Origin: Scytonema sp. UIC 10036
GTDB taxonomy: Bacteria; Cyanobacteriota; Cyanobacteriia; Cyanobacteriales; Nostocaceae
NCBI RefSeq assembly: GCF_009725235.1
Contig: NZ_WJFC01000002.1
Location: 124,001 to 188,000, forward strand
Direction of reading: 5' to 3'
DNA: 64,000 nt
Position 1 is the first letter of the stretch, and each line of letters starts with the position of its first letter. Positions 9,264 through 18,099 of this stretch are shown here, one piece after another. The translations under genes and the position numbers were made by a program. The notes beneath the pieces are model-generated. The model was given only the letters and a program-made list of their open reading frames with translations, was not told where the DNA came from and made no database searches.

Positions 9264-9941
9264 TTAGAAAACAGGTTGTCCCGAAAAGTTACCTACCGGA
9301 TTGTAGTGACAAACCAGAATATTGTTGCCATTACCACGGGCTAAACCACCCCCAACAAAAGTTGTATTTCTCCAAACAACTTGAGTGTAATGACCCACAT
9401 CTTGCCACTTCCCAGTACTGGAGACATTGGGGAAAGTACCGTTTCTAAAGTGTTGCTTTTCATTACCCCACATATCTACTAGCTGGGTGACGGAAAAAGC
9501 ACCAGTAGTACCAAGAGCAAGGTTTTCTCCAGATCTGCTATGTTCAAACTTCCCAGTTTGAGCCAAATGATTTGCCCACTGTTGAGCACTTGCTGCTAAA
9601 TCGTTTGACCATTGCAGTGGCTGAACTCCTACTTCGGCTCTGTACTTGTTATGAGCATTTAAAATCTCTTCAGCAAAACTCGAAGTTTCAGTAATCGGTC
9701 TAAAGGAGGAAATAGTATCATTGAAAGCATCGCCTACATAGGAGTATTCACCAGCTTGAAGTTGAAAATTTCTTCCCTGAAAGTTAGTGTGCTCAAAGAA
9801 CTGCCAAGTACCGGAGTAGACTTTAATTGATGAGATTTTGTCATTCCAAAAATCTCCAACGTAGGCACTTGTTAAATCTGTAAGTACACCTGAAGCTGCT
9901 CCAGCGAAATTTGCATCTGAAAAAATTTCCATTTGAGACAT
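9264..9941 (-). CDS. Beta/gamma-crystallin plus CAP (SCP/PR-1) domain protein
   Basis: The first 80 or so residues form two crystallin motifs (IFSDANFAGAA and FEHTNFQGRN, each followed by YVGD). From about residue 89 a CAP domain runs to the end, with HNKYRAEVG, HSRSGENLA, GHYTQVVWRNT and the signature LVCHYNPVGNFSG. The two cavity histidines and the Glu of the family are present. This is the same superfamily as plant PR-1. No signal peptide is visible although CAP proteins usually act outside the cell. GAGGTG precedes the ATG at 9941. It shares its accessory domain with the metalloprotease at 5914-6933. CAP proteins bind sterols or lipids in some eukaryotes; bacterial functions are largely open, so the role is unassigned. 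Confidence 0.92.
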   Translation of the reverse strand: MSQMEIFSDANFAGAASGVLTDLTSAYVGDFWNDKISSIKVYSGTWQFFEHTNFQGRNFQLQAGEYSYVGDAFNDTISSFRPITETSSFAEEILNAHNKYRAEVGVQPLQWSNDLAASAQQWANHLAQTGKFEHSRSGENLALGTTGAFSVTQLVDMWGNEKQHFRNGTFPNVSSTGKWQDVGHYTQVVWRNTTFVGGGLARGNGNNILVCHYNPVGNFSGQPVF

Positions 9942-10122
9942 AATAACACCTCGAAAAATTGGTTAATTGGTTTCTACAAAAGAAGAGATCTCGAGTTTGA
10001 TATTCTTAAATAGTCCACATTTAAAGCTTTCCTTTTGAAGGAATATTTTCTTTGCTTCTCTTCTGATTCTTATCTGCTTAAGAGGTTATTCATAAAGCGA
10101 ATATTAAACACTAAATGTTCTA

Positions 10123-10197
10123 TGTAGGTTGGGTAGGGCAAAGTGACATCCAATAATTCAATTCAATGTTGGGTTTCGTTCCTCAACCCAACCTACA
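10123..10197. repeat. GTAGGTTGGGTT palindromic repeat, copy 1
   Basis: The ends TGTAGGTTGGGT and ACCCAACCTACA are inverted complements, and the element contains the recurring TTGGGTTTCGTTCCTCAA segment. The family is non-coding and looks MITE-like. Confidence 0.8.
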
Positions 10198-10504
10198 GGT
10201 TTCTTAATATTAAATTTACAAATTATCTCTAATGCAGACTTGTGAAAATACAAAATATAATTTGCTTTTTATTATTTTCGTATTTCCTAATAACCATAGT
10301 AGCTCTTTTCATAAAAGTGACAATTAAATATTTTTAGATATTAGTCAAGAAAATAATTAATTATTTTAAGGATGTAAATACTTTCTTGTATGTCTATTAA
10401 ATAAATATTCTGACTTTTCACGGGATGAGAAAAGTCAGAATATTTAACAACAATCATGAGTTACCAGTGATGAGCGATCGCACTGCAAGGGCTCTCGAAT
10501 ATTC

Positions 10505-10537
10505 GTAGATTGGATTGAGGAACGAAATCCAACCTAG
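10505..10537. repeat. GTAGGTTGGGTT palindromic repeat, short copy
   Basis: A short form containing GAGGAACGAAA between arms TAGATTGGATT and AATCCAACCTA. It is a decayed or minimal member of the family. Confidence 0.65.
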
Positions 10538-10610
10538 CCAAAATCAGGTTTTTAATTCTAACTGAACCGTATTAAGTTATGGGTACAATACTGCAAGGGC
10601 TGAGAATTTT

Positions 10611-10686
10611 TGTAGGTTGGGTTTACCGTCGAGAAACCCAACAAATGCTTGTAAATGTTGGGTTTCGTTCCTCAACCTAACCTACG
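10611..10686. repeat. GTAGGTTGGGTT palindromic repeat, copy 3
   Basis: It begins TGTAGGTTGGGTTT and ends AACCTAACCTACG, with the internal TTGGGTTTCGTTCCTCAA core. Other full copies lie at 10123, 14337 and 50746. Confidence 0.8.
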
Positions 10687-10759
10687 TAATTTCATTGTTT
10701 AATCTTAACCAACAAGTATTGGTTATGGGTATTGTTATTCATTCCAGTTTTTGACATTG

Positions 10760-11638
10760 TTAACGTCCCGCCGGACACAGCGTTACATCAAAGCTTTTTT
10801 GCGTTGGACAACTATGCAATCCGTTTACGTCATCGTAAGCATAGCTATAAGCAGTAGGACAAACTTGGCGTACAGTCCGGACAAAATTTGTTCCTACAAC
10901 TGGTCCCCTGCGACATCGTTCGACATCATCATATGGACAACATAGATCGATACCTGGTGCTTCAGTTTCAGGCTTTCCTAAACCAAAAGGAGCGGGATAG
11001 TTCCATTTTTTACACGGAGACAAGCATTGCACGGCTTTCCCTTGATTGAAGACTCGAAGATCCCCTAAACCCTGTGTTTCATTCTGAGGACAGCTATTCA
11101 GAGAAAGATGGCAATTCGTCGTTATACAAGAACCAGATTCCCCTCCTCTGGGTTTAATCTTAAGAGGAATGCTGTAGCCATCGACTAGGCTAATATTATA
11201 CCATGCTTGTTCCGTGGAAGACAGATTGGGAAAGTTAATTTCAACTTTAGTATCGGCTGGAGGCTGACAACCGGAAGGAGGACACGGTGGGATTGCTTCT
11301 CCCGCAGCGCAGTTCATACCGTTAGAGTCACAACCAACTTTTGGCCAAAATCTTCCCGCCCAACCATTACTGGGTATGGAGTAATCGTGCGATTGACCTT
11401 TGGAGAGTTTAACAGTAGCATCCGGTAGAGGAGCTATATTGGCGTTAGGTATTGTTGCCATCCACACGGGAAAGTCACATTGATTGGTAATTGATAATCG
11501 AGTGGTATGGTTTGTAGCTGACGAATCTTGCGCCATCGCTCCTTGAGGATTAATAAACAGGAGCAAGAGTGAAAGTGATACTATCAAGAACGCGGTACAA
11601 GTTCCAGACAAGAAAGGTGAAAATTTTCTACTTTTCAT
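10760..11638 (-). CDS. Secreted thaumatin family (PR-5-like) protein
   Basis: This 292-residue protein has a clear signal peptide, a basic start followed by a long hydrophobic stretch and a cut after AMAQ near residue 37. The mature part opens with RLSITNQCDFPVWMA, the first strand of thaumatins, and has a GRFWPKVGC segment where plant proteins have GRIWARTGC. It contains 16 cysteines, the same count as plant thaumatins, where they form eight disulfides. Family members are often antifungal and some bind or cut beta-1,3-glucan. Export and oxidative folding outside the membrane are therefore expected. It follows the GH17-LysM-LysM genes on the same strand after a 220-base gap containing a repeat. 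Thaumatins are uncommon in bacteria, so transfer is possible, but base use does not stand out. Confidence 0.9.
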   Translation of the reverse strand: MKSRKFSPFLSGTCTAFLIVSLSLLLLFINPQGAMAQDSSATNHTTRLSITNQCDFPVWMATIPNANIAPLPDATVKLSKGQSHDYSIPSNGWAGRFWPKVGCDSNGMNCAAGEAIPPCPPSGCQPPADTKVEINFPNLSSTEQAWYNISLVDGYSIPLKIKPRGGESGSCITTNCHLSLNSCPQNETQGLGDLRVFNQGKAVQCLSPCKKWNYPAPFGLGKPETEAPGIDLCCPYDDVERCRRGPVVGTNFVRTVRQVCPTAYSYAYDDVNGLHSCPTQKSFDVTLCPAGR

Positions 11639-11803
11639 AACTTAAATCAAGCATTTCGTTCAAATTTATCTCTTCACCAAAAAGAATTTCGCCTTTTACG
11701 AGAGGTAGCGCATTATTTGATGGCATTTTCGTTAATGAAGAATAGCCGTCATGACGAATTTGTCACTATGCAAGATCTGAGGTGGGCTACTGCCGAGCTA
11801 TAC

Positions 11804-11854
11804 AGGAGGCTCCGCCTCCCGTGAGGCATTCCCAGGCTCCGCCTGGGAACGAGG
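11804..11854. repeat. GGAGGCTCCGCCTCC dispersed repeat
   Basis: Two stacked hairpins, GGAGGCTCCGCCTCC and TTCCCAGGCTCCGCCTGGGAA, followed by CGAG. Related sequence occurs at 18862-18890 and 50982-51033. Confidence 0.75.
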
Positions 11855-11860
11855 TGGTAC

Positions 11861-12643
11861 TTAAGAGAAATCAGCAGGCGAAACATTGTAACCGCCATAT
11901 TCTTCGATATAGCGGAGTATAGAAGTTCCAAATTCATCTTGAGAAACTTCATTTTTTAACAAAAGGTTAGCAACTCCAAAAGGACCCCTCAGATGTGCTC
12001 CGGCTAAAATACCGGAAAGGGTAAGAGTAACTGTTTTTGACACCCCTCTATCGTTATATGTCTTTTGCTGACCGAGGTAATTGTTGAGAGACTGTCCTTG
12101 CGCTCCAAGCGTATTGTTAATACGTTGTAAGTTGAGATTAAAAGCTTCACGAATAGCAGCTTCTTGAACTTCACGGGAATTTTGGAATTGTTCTTTACTA
12201 TTAATACCTCTTTTTCCCGTCCAAGCACCCCGCCAGTAGTTCTTGTCAGCACCATTTCCATAATAAACATCAGCTTTGTAGTAGCCAAGGTCAATTAGTA
12301 ACGGCTCTCCAAATTGATACTTACCCATGAAACCGAGGGAGTTTTCAGAGGTGTATTGTCTTGGATCTCCTGATGGAAACCCTGATTCAAATGCTCCCAG
12401 CGCTTCTAGCATAGCTTGGAAATTTCCTCTACCTGAACCAGGGTTTCCACCCGGACCAGAATTTCCACCGGAGCCAGGAATAACAAGTACCATCCCCACT
12501 TGAAGTTGTTCGGGACTACCTCCTATTACACCGCGATTCGCTTCATAAATTTCACGCCAGCGATTGCCATCCCCGTAGAATTTTTGAGCTATCAAAAACA
12601 GTGTATCGCCAGATTGAACAGTATAATTTTGACCAGATGCCAT
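11861..12643 (-). CDS. LysM plus lytic-transglycosylase-like protein
   Basis: An N-terminal LysM domain ([20 protein letters not shown], then the IYEANRGVI block) covers residues 6-55. A Gly/Pro/Ser linker joins it to a C-terminal domain of about 175 residues. The latter contains [25 protein letters not shown] and [10 protein letters not shown], features I recognise from lysozyme-fold transglycosylase-like domains. Glu in AFESG is the likely catalytic acid. No signal peptide is present, so it must leave by another route or act after lysis. AAAGGAGA lies just before the ATG, and the gene starts 24 bases after the neighbouring LysM gene. The LysM halves of the two proteins are near-identical, so one arose from the other by domain duplication. 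LysM should bind peptidoglycan or chitin. Confidence 0.83.
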   Translation of the reverse strand: MASGQNYTVQSGDTLFLIAQKFYGDGNRWREIYEANRGVIGGSPEQLQVGMVLVIPGSGGNSGPGGNPGSGRGNFQAMLEALGAFESGFPSGDPRQYTSENSLGFMGKYQFGEPLLIDLGYYKADVYYGNGADKNYWRGAWTGKRGINSKEQFQNSREVQEAAIREAFNLNLQRINNTLGAQGQSLNNYLGQQKTYNDRGVSKTVTLTLSGILAGAHLRGPFGVANLLLKNEVSQDEFGTSILRYIEEYGGYNVSPADFS

Positions 12644-12667
12644 GATTTTCTCCTTTCAAATGTCTGC

Positions 12668-13186
12668 TTAAAGAATGACCTGAACTTGTTTTCTACCTAA
12701 ATGAATTGCCTCTTGGATGGTATCGACAAAAATATCAATTTTATTACCGATGATTGCCGTACCTTTATCTAACGCAGTTGCAGGAACCTGACGACCGTCC
12801 CATAGTATTATGGTGAACTCTTTTAGTAGAGGAATAACGTTTGGATCTACAGCACATTGTATGCGCCCTCTACCGCTTAGGGCTTCTTGCAATGTGGCTC
12901 CATGTATGCCTGTTGCAGGCGGATGTCCTTTTGTTTCTTCCCTACTGTAAAATGTAGCTTCTACATTTAATGTGTTAGAAGGATTGGGATTGGGTTGACC
13001 AAGCCCTGGAATAACAAGTACCATCCCTACTTGAATTTGTTCGGGATTGCCTCCTATTACACCACGATTAGCTTCATAAATTTCACGCCAACGATTGCCA
13101 TCCCCGTAAACTTTTTGGGCTATCAAAAATAGCGTGTCTCCAGATTGGACGGTATAAGTTTGACTGGATGCTTGAGCATCTACCAT
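12668..13186 (-). CDS. LysM plus 3D-domain protein
   Basis: This 172-residue protein has a LysM domain at residues 9-58 that is almost identical to that of the next gene. A double-psi barrel-like 3D domain follows, with [20 protein letters not shown] near the end carrying the aspartates that name the family. 3D domains are found in peptidoglycan-active proteins such as the MltA/YabE group. No signal peptide is visible. AAAGGAG precedes the ATG at 13186. The gene sits 52 bases after the GH17 gene and is probably in the same operon. It is predicted to bind or trim cell wall, but its activity is not proven. Confidence 0.82.
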   Translation of the reverse strand: MVDAQASSQTYTVQSGDTLFLIAQKVYGDGNRWREIYEANRGVIGGNPEQIQVGMVLVIPGLGQPNPNPSNTLNVEATFYSREETKGHPPATGIHGATLQEALSGRGRIQCAVDPNVIPLLKEFTIILWDGRQVPATALDKGTAIIGNKIDIFVDTIQEAIHLGRKQVQVIL

Positions 13187-13238
13187 AATTTTCTCCTTTC
13201 AAGAATTAAGTTGTCAAAAGACCAGAAACCGTATTAAG

Positions 13239-14231
13239 TTATGCCCTTTTCTCCGTATACTCCCCTCGGTCGTTGAGATACCACAAACCGTAGTGTCCTT
13301 CAGCACCGTTAGGTCCAGACCAGGGGTTTTCCGGGGGAACTTGAGCGTTTTGGTTGCTTTTCCAAGGTTCGTCAAATGCCTCAAAAAGGTAGGTAGTAAC
13401 TTGCTGCTCAAATGCCCACTTGTCAATCGCCTCGTAATAAGCAAGCAGATTTTTTACGTTATTAGCTGTGTTGTTAAAACTAATTCCTTGTGAAGGCCAT
13501 CCAGTCTCGCCTATCATAACTTGGCATTGCGAATTGATTGCAGCAACAGATGTTTTAATGGTATTGAACGCTTGCGCTATTCCATTGACACCTTGTTGAG
13601 GAGTGGCTGTATTTGCCCCTGGATAAAGATTGCAAAGGATAAAATCGCAGTTCTGAATGAGGGTTTTCAACTCGTTGTGAAAATGGCTCTCTTGATTGGC
13701 GATTTCTCCAAAAGTATGCGATCGCACGCCCACTTTAACATTTAGATCGCGTGCTTTCTGCTTGTTACTCACAATCATGGCATTAACAGCATTGGTTGAA
13801 ACTGCATTAACCACATACTCATTTGTGAAAACCAAAGAAGTCACCGTGTTAGGATAAATAGCGTTTGCTGCCCTAGCTGCAGAAAAAGCAGCTTCGATTT
13901 CTGCCTGTTGCAGTGCAACGTTTGGCAGTTGCTGATAAATTCCTTGAGCTACCTCAATAACAAGCTGACCTCTTTGCTTATTCAACTCAGCCGCAGCAAG
14001 AGCAACACGACAGTTAGAATCTACTTGATCCCAAGGTGTCGTGGGTTGGTGATAGCCAGCATAACCCATCCCATATGTACAGATTTTGTTGAACTTAGAT
14101 GCAACGATCTCAAGCATCCGAACAATATCTTGCACGCTGTAGGAATTCCACCACGGAGTTGTTGCATTTGGAGGGGTTCCAGTCCAGCGACGGACATAAG
14201 GCTGAAAAGCAACACCAAGAAATTGAGACAT
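13239..14231 (-). CDS. GH17 beta-1,3-glucanase-like protein (PR-2-like)
   Basis: With the start at 14231 the protein has 330 residues. It carries FLGVAFQPYVRRW at the N-terminus, a likely acid/base Glu138 in VFTNEYV, and the family signature MIGETGWPSQG with the nucleophile Glu242. Plant and fungal GH17 enzymes cut or remodel beta-1,3-glucan, the main fungal wall glucan. AGGA lies about ten bases before this ATG, and an earlier in-frame ATG at 14270 would add residues outside the family fold. No signal peptide is seen. It heads a run of same-strand genes: GH17, LysM-3D, LysM-transglycosylase and thaumatin. Substrate is inferred from the family only. Confidence 0.88.
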   Translation of the reverse strand: MSQFLGVAFQPYVRRWTGTPPNATTPWWNSYSVQDIVRMLEIVASKFNKICTYGMGYAGYHQPTTPWDQVDSNCRVALAAAELNKQRGQLVIEVAQGIYQQLPNVALQQAEIEAAFSAARAANAIYPNTVTSLVFTNEYVVNAVSTNAVNAMIVSNKQKARDLNVKVGVRSHTFGEIANQESHFHNELKTLIQNCDFILCNLYPGANTATPQQGVNGIAQAFNTIKTSVAAINSQCQVMIGETGWPSQGISFNNTANNVKNLLAYYEAIDKWAFEQQVTTYLFEAFDEPWKSNQNAQVPPENPWSGPNGAEGHYGLWYLNDRGEYTEKRA

Positions 14232-14803
14232 AATAAAATTTTCCTGTTCTAGTGAGATTTTTTGAGTCAAGGGACGCTAATACCTGTGCCAATCATTGGA
14301 CATGGCTTATACCAATTCCAGAAAAAAATGAGACGGGTAGGTTGGGTTGAACGAAGTGAAACACAACAGTCACAAGGCTTTAAGGTGTTGGGTTTCGTTC
14401 CTCAACCCAACCTACGCCCGTATCATCTGATAAAGTTGCGATTCATGGTCAAAAACCTCTTAATGTTGAGAAATGGTGTGAGTCATTTAGTCAGTCATTG
14501 GGTTTGAATACTAAGCGATCGCAAGGAAAAAGATTAGTATTATAGCAATCCTAAAATAGCTAATTCTTTAGAAAAGTTAGCTGGTTTATTATTTGTGACT
14601 GAATTTCTTTTTTTGACTTCCTAAAGATTATTATGCAATAGAATATTTTTGATTGAGTGAAATATCTTTAGCGTCATCAAGAAATATTAGTGAAATATTT
14701 TTAGATGTCTATCTTTGTTCGATTTTTAAACTTTATTTCAGGCTTTATTTAGCTGCAAAATTATCTTGGAATTTCCCTGACAGAATACACATCTCCACAT
14801 CCG
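14232..14803. other. Gap upstream of GH17 gene
   Basis: No gene is supported. It holds one palindromic repeat at 14337-14415 and AT-rich sequence. The promoter for the GH17 operon should lie here, but I see no copy of the 40-nt element. Confidence 0.6.
14337..14415. repeat. GTAGGTTGGGTT palindromic repeat, copy 4
   Basis: Arms GTAGGTTGGGTTGA and CAACCCAACCTAC with the usual TTGGGTTTCGTTCCTCAA core. It lies just upstream of the GH17 gene. Confidence 0.8.
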
Positions 14804-15343
14804 TTAAAACTCATTGCTCTGGATCTGCTCTAGTTGAAACCGCTGTGTCTTTCTCCAAACTAGAGGAGTAGAATTGTGGCGATCGCGAAACTGATAGTAG
14901 AAAAGATTGGTATTTTGATAGCCCACTTCTAGAGCAATCTGCTTAACAGATTTGTTAGTTTTTAAAAGCAAGATGCGTGCTTCTGCCATGCGGCGCTCGA
15001 TAATCCAATTAATTACGGTTTTTCCTGTAAGATTACGCATTAAGTTGGATAAATAAGCTGAAGCATATCCGACTTCTTTAGCAATATCATCTAGCTTAAT
15101 AGGTTGATTGTAATTTAATTCAATAAACTGAAAGACCTTATTAAGCCGGGGAATAGAAGGAAAGATGGACTGAGGAGCTTTGAATTTTTGGCTCTCCTTA
15201 ATACCAGATAATTTCTCCTGTGCTAGATAAACATCAACAACACCATTCTCTGTATCAATCACCTCAAATCCTGCTGTCTTTAAGGATGCCATTAAGAGAT
15301 TTTTGTTTTCAGAATTCTCATCAATTCCTAAGATAATCTTCAT
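14804..15343 (-). CDS. AraC-type regulator with truncated receiver domain
   Basis: With the ATG at 15343 the protein has 179 residues. It opens MKIILGIDENSENKNLL and reaches LAQEKLSG, which matches the first third of a response-regulator receiver. The phospho-acceptor segment and the rest of the receiver are missing. From about residue 70 an AraC DNA-binding domain follows, with LDDIAKEVGYASAYLSNL and VKQIALEVGYQNTNLFYYQF as the two helix-turn-helix units. Phosphorylation control should therefore be lost. A copy of the 40-nt element lies at 15580-15619 on the same strand, and the gene is divergent to the sigma-like gene at 16175. It is a likely local regulator of the hydrolase genes it points towards. 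Confidence 0.85.
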   Translation of the reverse strand: MKIILGIDENSENKNLLMASLKTAGFEVIDTENGVVDVYLAQEKLSGIKESQKFKAPQSIFPSIPRLNKVFQFIELNYNQPIKLDDIAKEVGYASAYLSNLMRNLTGKTVINWIIERRMAEARILLLKTNKSVKQIALEVGYQNTNLFYYQFRDRHNSTPLVWRKTQRFQLEQIQSNEF

Positions 15344-15579
15344 TTTTTCTAGATGTTTTGTTGAATTTTTCATAAGCTTTTTCACTACGATCCTCAACAC
15401 AAGAATCATAGAAAGTTGTAAATAACGGTGTAGTTTGAGACAGGTATGCAAATATAAAGGATGTGTTATCCTCTGTATCGCCAAGTCTTTCCGTCTCGTC
15501 TGGTGCTACAACTAAATACAACACCTGAATCAGCATCGATAATTGAGATGCTTCACTGATTACTCTGGTCGCTACAACC

Positions 15580-15619
15580 CCATTTATCTCTGAAATTACA
15601 ATTTATTTACAAAACTTAA
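15580..15619 (-). promoter_or_regulatory. Shared 40-nt promoter-like element (copy 2)
   Basis: On the minus strand it reads TTAAGTTTTGTAA, 18 bases, then GATAAA, matching the copies in front of two sigma-like genes in both sequence and spacing. It lies about 240 bases before the chosen AraC start, so the leader would be long. Confidence 0.55.
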
Positions 15620-16092
15620 TAAAATCAGCAGTTTTGAATTGTGTAATTGTGAATACTTCAAATATTACAAGTGCATAAGTAAGCACGAATATAACCTATA
15701 TATATGTAGCGTATAGCGTTTACCATTAGCATGAAGTTTTGATTCGTGCTTTCTACTTCAGCGCCTATTTTTTCAGTAGGTTTAAATTTTTACTAAGCAT
15801 GATGGATTTTTGCAGAAAATTTTTTTACTCCTCTGGAAAACTATATTTTAAATGTGTAGAAGTCAGTAAATTTCCGGTTCTTAAATGCAAAGGAATTTAT
15901 TCAACATTATGCTTTCGCTTAAAACCGGGTTGAATTGAAAAAGCAGAAGACTTAACAAACTTAGTATAGACTAACACACCGACCTTCTGCCCTCAGCCCT
16001 CGCTTGCGTGCCTTGTAAGGGAGGGCTTGTAAGGTTTTTAGAAAAATTTGCGATCGCAAACATTAAACCAAGAATTCTGACAAATCTATCCG

Positions 16093-16132
16093 TAAAGTTT
16101 TGTAAACTTTATAAAATCATTCAGATAAAAGC
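16093..16132 (+). promoter_or_regulatory. Shared 40-nt promoter-like element (copy 3)
   Basis: TAAAGTTTTGTAA, 18 bases, then GATAAA. GATAAA lies 46 bases before the ATG of the sigma-like gene, almost the same as in copy 1. The left half also contains the palindrome AAAGTTTTGTAAACTTT. Confidence 0.65.
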
Positions 16133-16174
16133 TTTGTTAATTGTCCGATAACCTTTTGTAGGAGAACGAGCTAT

Positions 16175-16813
16175 ATGAACGAGCAACAGCTTAAAGAGTT
16201 AGCTTTAAAAGCCCAACAGTATCCCTTAGGTACAATGGCTAGACGAGTAGCTCTATCAAAGCTCATTGACAGTATTTACCGTTCGAGTAAACTGTGCCAC
16301 CCATATAGGGGTCAATTTCCTAAAGTTTACAAACATATTTATGAAGAGGCTGTACAAGACCTATTTTTGTATCTTTGTAAAAATATTGACAAATACGATC
16401 CTCAACGTGGTGAATTTATGACTTGGGTGAATATGTTATTAAGTCAACGTTTTTTTAAAGAAGCCATCCCCAAAATAGTTGGGAAATCTAATGAAATTCA
16501 ATTAGAAAATTCTTTTCTAGAAAATTTAGAAGATTTGACAATAGAAAATGATGAAGAAAATTATATATCTCAGTTTAGAAAAATCAGAGAATATATAGAA
16601 AAAGATTCAAGAGGAATCTTTAGACAAACACACATTACAAACCACCCCAAAGCCAATTTTCAAGAAATAGCGATTAAAAGATGGTCTGGTACATCCTGGA
16701 AAGCTATTTCAGACGAGTTGGGCATTCCCATTCCCACTTTAAGTAACTTTTATCGGCGAAGTTTAGAAAAATTTCGCTATGAATTCAGAGATTTTTGTGA
16801 GTTGAAAACTTAA
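16175..16813 (+). CDS. Sigma-70-like factor, sigma/DUF1822 pair 2
   Basis: This 212-residue protein is a close paralogue of those at 4744-5385 and 19062-19700. KYDPQRGEFMTWVNMLLSQR at residues 73-92 resembles sigma region 2. A helix-turn-helix runs from about 165 to 205, with WSGTSWKAISDEL and IPTLSNFYRRSLEKFR, resembling region 4. AGGAGAACG precedes the ATG. The gene is followed after 27 bases by a shortened DUF1822 gene. It is divergent from the AraC regulator, and both promoters carry the same element, so autoregulation and co-regulation are attractive inferences. Confidence 0.85.
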   Translation: MNEQQLKELALKAQQYPLGTMARRVALSKLIDSIYRSSKLCHPYRGQFPKVYKHIYEEAVQDLFLYLCKNIDKYDPQRGEFMTWVNMLLSQRFFKEAIPKIVGKSNEIQLENSFLENLEDLTIENDEENYISQFRKIREYIEKDSRGIFRQTHITNHPKANFQEIAIKRWSGTSWKAISDELGIPIPTLSNFYRRSLEKFRYEFRDFCELKT

Positions 16814-16840
16814 CATTAGGGCAAAGAAGTTATAAATTCT

Positions 16841-17326
16841 ATGGAAACCCTCTTGACATTTACTAGTTTTATATCTCCCGTTTCCCGTAGACTGGCAGAA
16901 AAATGGTCAAAACAGCAAGCTACACCTAAAAAAAAACAGCAAGTTTTGCTCAATATCTTGTCTGTATCCTTCGTAAATTTCTATCTGGATTGTATGGGTT
17001 TTGAGACAGATATAGAAGCGAGTGACAGTTGGAATCCAGCACAACAAACTCTTATGGATGTGGCAGACCTACCGATTAAAGGTTTAGGTAAATTAGAATG
17101 CCGTCCTGTTTTAGAAAATGCACAATCATTCTACATACCGCTAGAAGTTCAATCGAATAGAATTGGCTGTGTTGCTGTACAAATCAGTAAAAATTTACAA
17201 GAAGCAAAGTTATTAGGTTTTGTCAAAAAAACAACAAGAAATTACTTATACATTAGTGAATTACAACCTCTAGAGCATTTATTTTCTTGTTTGGAAGAAT
17301 GTATACAATCAAAAAAATACGTTTAA
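16841..17326 (+). pseudogene. DUF1822 protein, C-terminal half missing
   Basis: The 161 codons align with residues 1 to about 160 of the 313-residue DUF1822 protein at 3782-4723, sharing TFTSFISPVSRRLAE, LECRPVLEN and LEEC. The frame then stops at LEECIQSKKYV, just where the paralogue continues into its second half. I found no continuation of the second half in the next 290 bases, so the loss looks like a deletion and not a simple stop. It may still be made as an N-domain-only protein because the frame is clean and follows the sigma-like gene closely. Confidence 0.65.
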
Positions 17327-17499
17327 TGTGTTTGCTCCAATTATTAAAATTTTAGAAAAACCTTTTGTTTTTGAGATAAATAGGCTTGCAGGCACCTGAG
17401 TAATAAGTAGAGTACATCAATTAAATAACGTAAAAGATCTATACCAAAACCGGTTGAAAATCTGACTTTAGAAGGGGGAGGAAAATAAATTTCCTGTTT

Positions 17500-17530
17500 C
17501 CCCCCTTTATAAGGGGGGATTAAGGGGGGT
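17500..17530. repeat. CCCCCCTTTATAAGGGGGG hairpin repeat
   Basis: A perfect palindrome followed by ATTAAGGGGGG. It is the same family as 7096-7127 and lies in the 290-base gap before the transpeptidase-like gene, in which no gene is seen. Confidence 0.75.
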
Positions 17531-17619
17531 AAGGAAAGATGTCACAGATGGTGGAGTTTTTTCTATGCATCTTCATCTGAAAACGGTATTAGTTCAAATT
17601 CAAATCTAAAAGGAGAAGT

Positions 17620-18087
17620 ATGAGTATGCTTTTATTTTTCACCATGCCACTCGACGAAACATCACAGTTGAACAAAGGAAGACTATTCCTCATTGATGAA
17701 ACTCAAGGGATTGTCGGCAGATGGGTGGCAACAACCAGCACCACAGACAAGCAAGGCGTCAAAGATTGGAATGTTCGCGGTGGAGTGTTACCCCCAACTT
17801 ACGAACTGGCTCAGCCGTTACCTTTTTACTCTGTGGCAGTCAAGCCTGTCAACCTCAAACACGTCAAAGGAGTCGAAGGCAATGGTTATCCAATTACACC
17901 CTTCGAGGTAAAAACAAAAGATGGAGGCACTCGTAGCGATCTGCTGATTCATAGAGATGCAAATGTGCCAGGAAGTATGGGCTGTATTGTGCTTCCAGAC
18001 GGTGAGTTTGCGGATTTTGAAAAAGTCTTCTCTGCAAAATGCAAAGACCAAAAAGAAGTCAAACTCCTCGTTGGTTACACTTATTAA
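17620..18087 (+). CDS. L,D-transpeptidase-like (YkuD-type) protein
   Basis: This 155-residue protein has the H-x7-S-x2-C arrangement of L,D-transpeptidase folds: His111 in LLIHRDANVPG, Ser119 and Cys122 in GSMGCIVL. Related small domains occur in wall cross-linking enzymes and in some interbacterial peptidoglycan toxins. No signal peptide is present, and there is no LysM or other anchor. AAAGGAG precedes the ATG. It is followed after 12 bases by a GH24 lysozyme gene, so the two wall-active enzymes form one operon. Whether it acts on self or foreign wall is not known. Confidence 0.75.
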   Translation: MSMLLFFTMPLDETSQLNKGRLFLIDETQGIVGRWVATTSTTDKQGVKDWNVRGGVLPPTYELAQPLPFYSVAVKPVNLKHVKGVEGNGYPITPFEVKTKDGGTRSDLLIHRDANVPGSMGCIVLPDGEFADFEKVFSAKCKDQKEVKLLVGYTY

Positions 18088-18099
18088 GAGGAGAGAAAA

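Larger units (their letters stand above)
9942..10759. other. AT-rich gap with three palindromic repeats
   Basis: I see no gene in this stretch. It holds three members of the GTAGGTTGGGTT palindrome family (10123-10197, 10505-10537 and 10611-10686) embedded in AT-rich sequence. Confidence 0.7.
15344..16174. other. Divergent regulatory gap between AraC and sigma-like genes
   Basis: No gene is supported in these 830 bases. Each end carries a copy of the 40-nt promoter-like element, oriented outward on opposite strands. AGGAGAACG precedes the sigma-like start codon. Confidence 0.65.

Noticed and set aside
15739..15933. Small plus-strand open frame in the AraC/sigma gap
   Set aside because: It is AT-rich, has no ribosome site and matches no family; the region is better read as regulatory.
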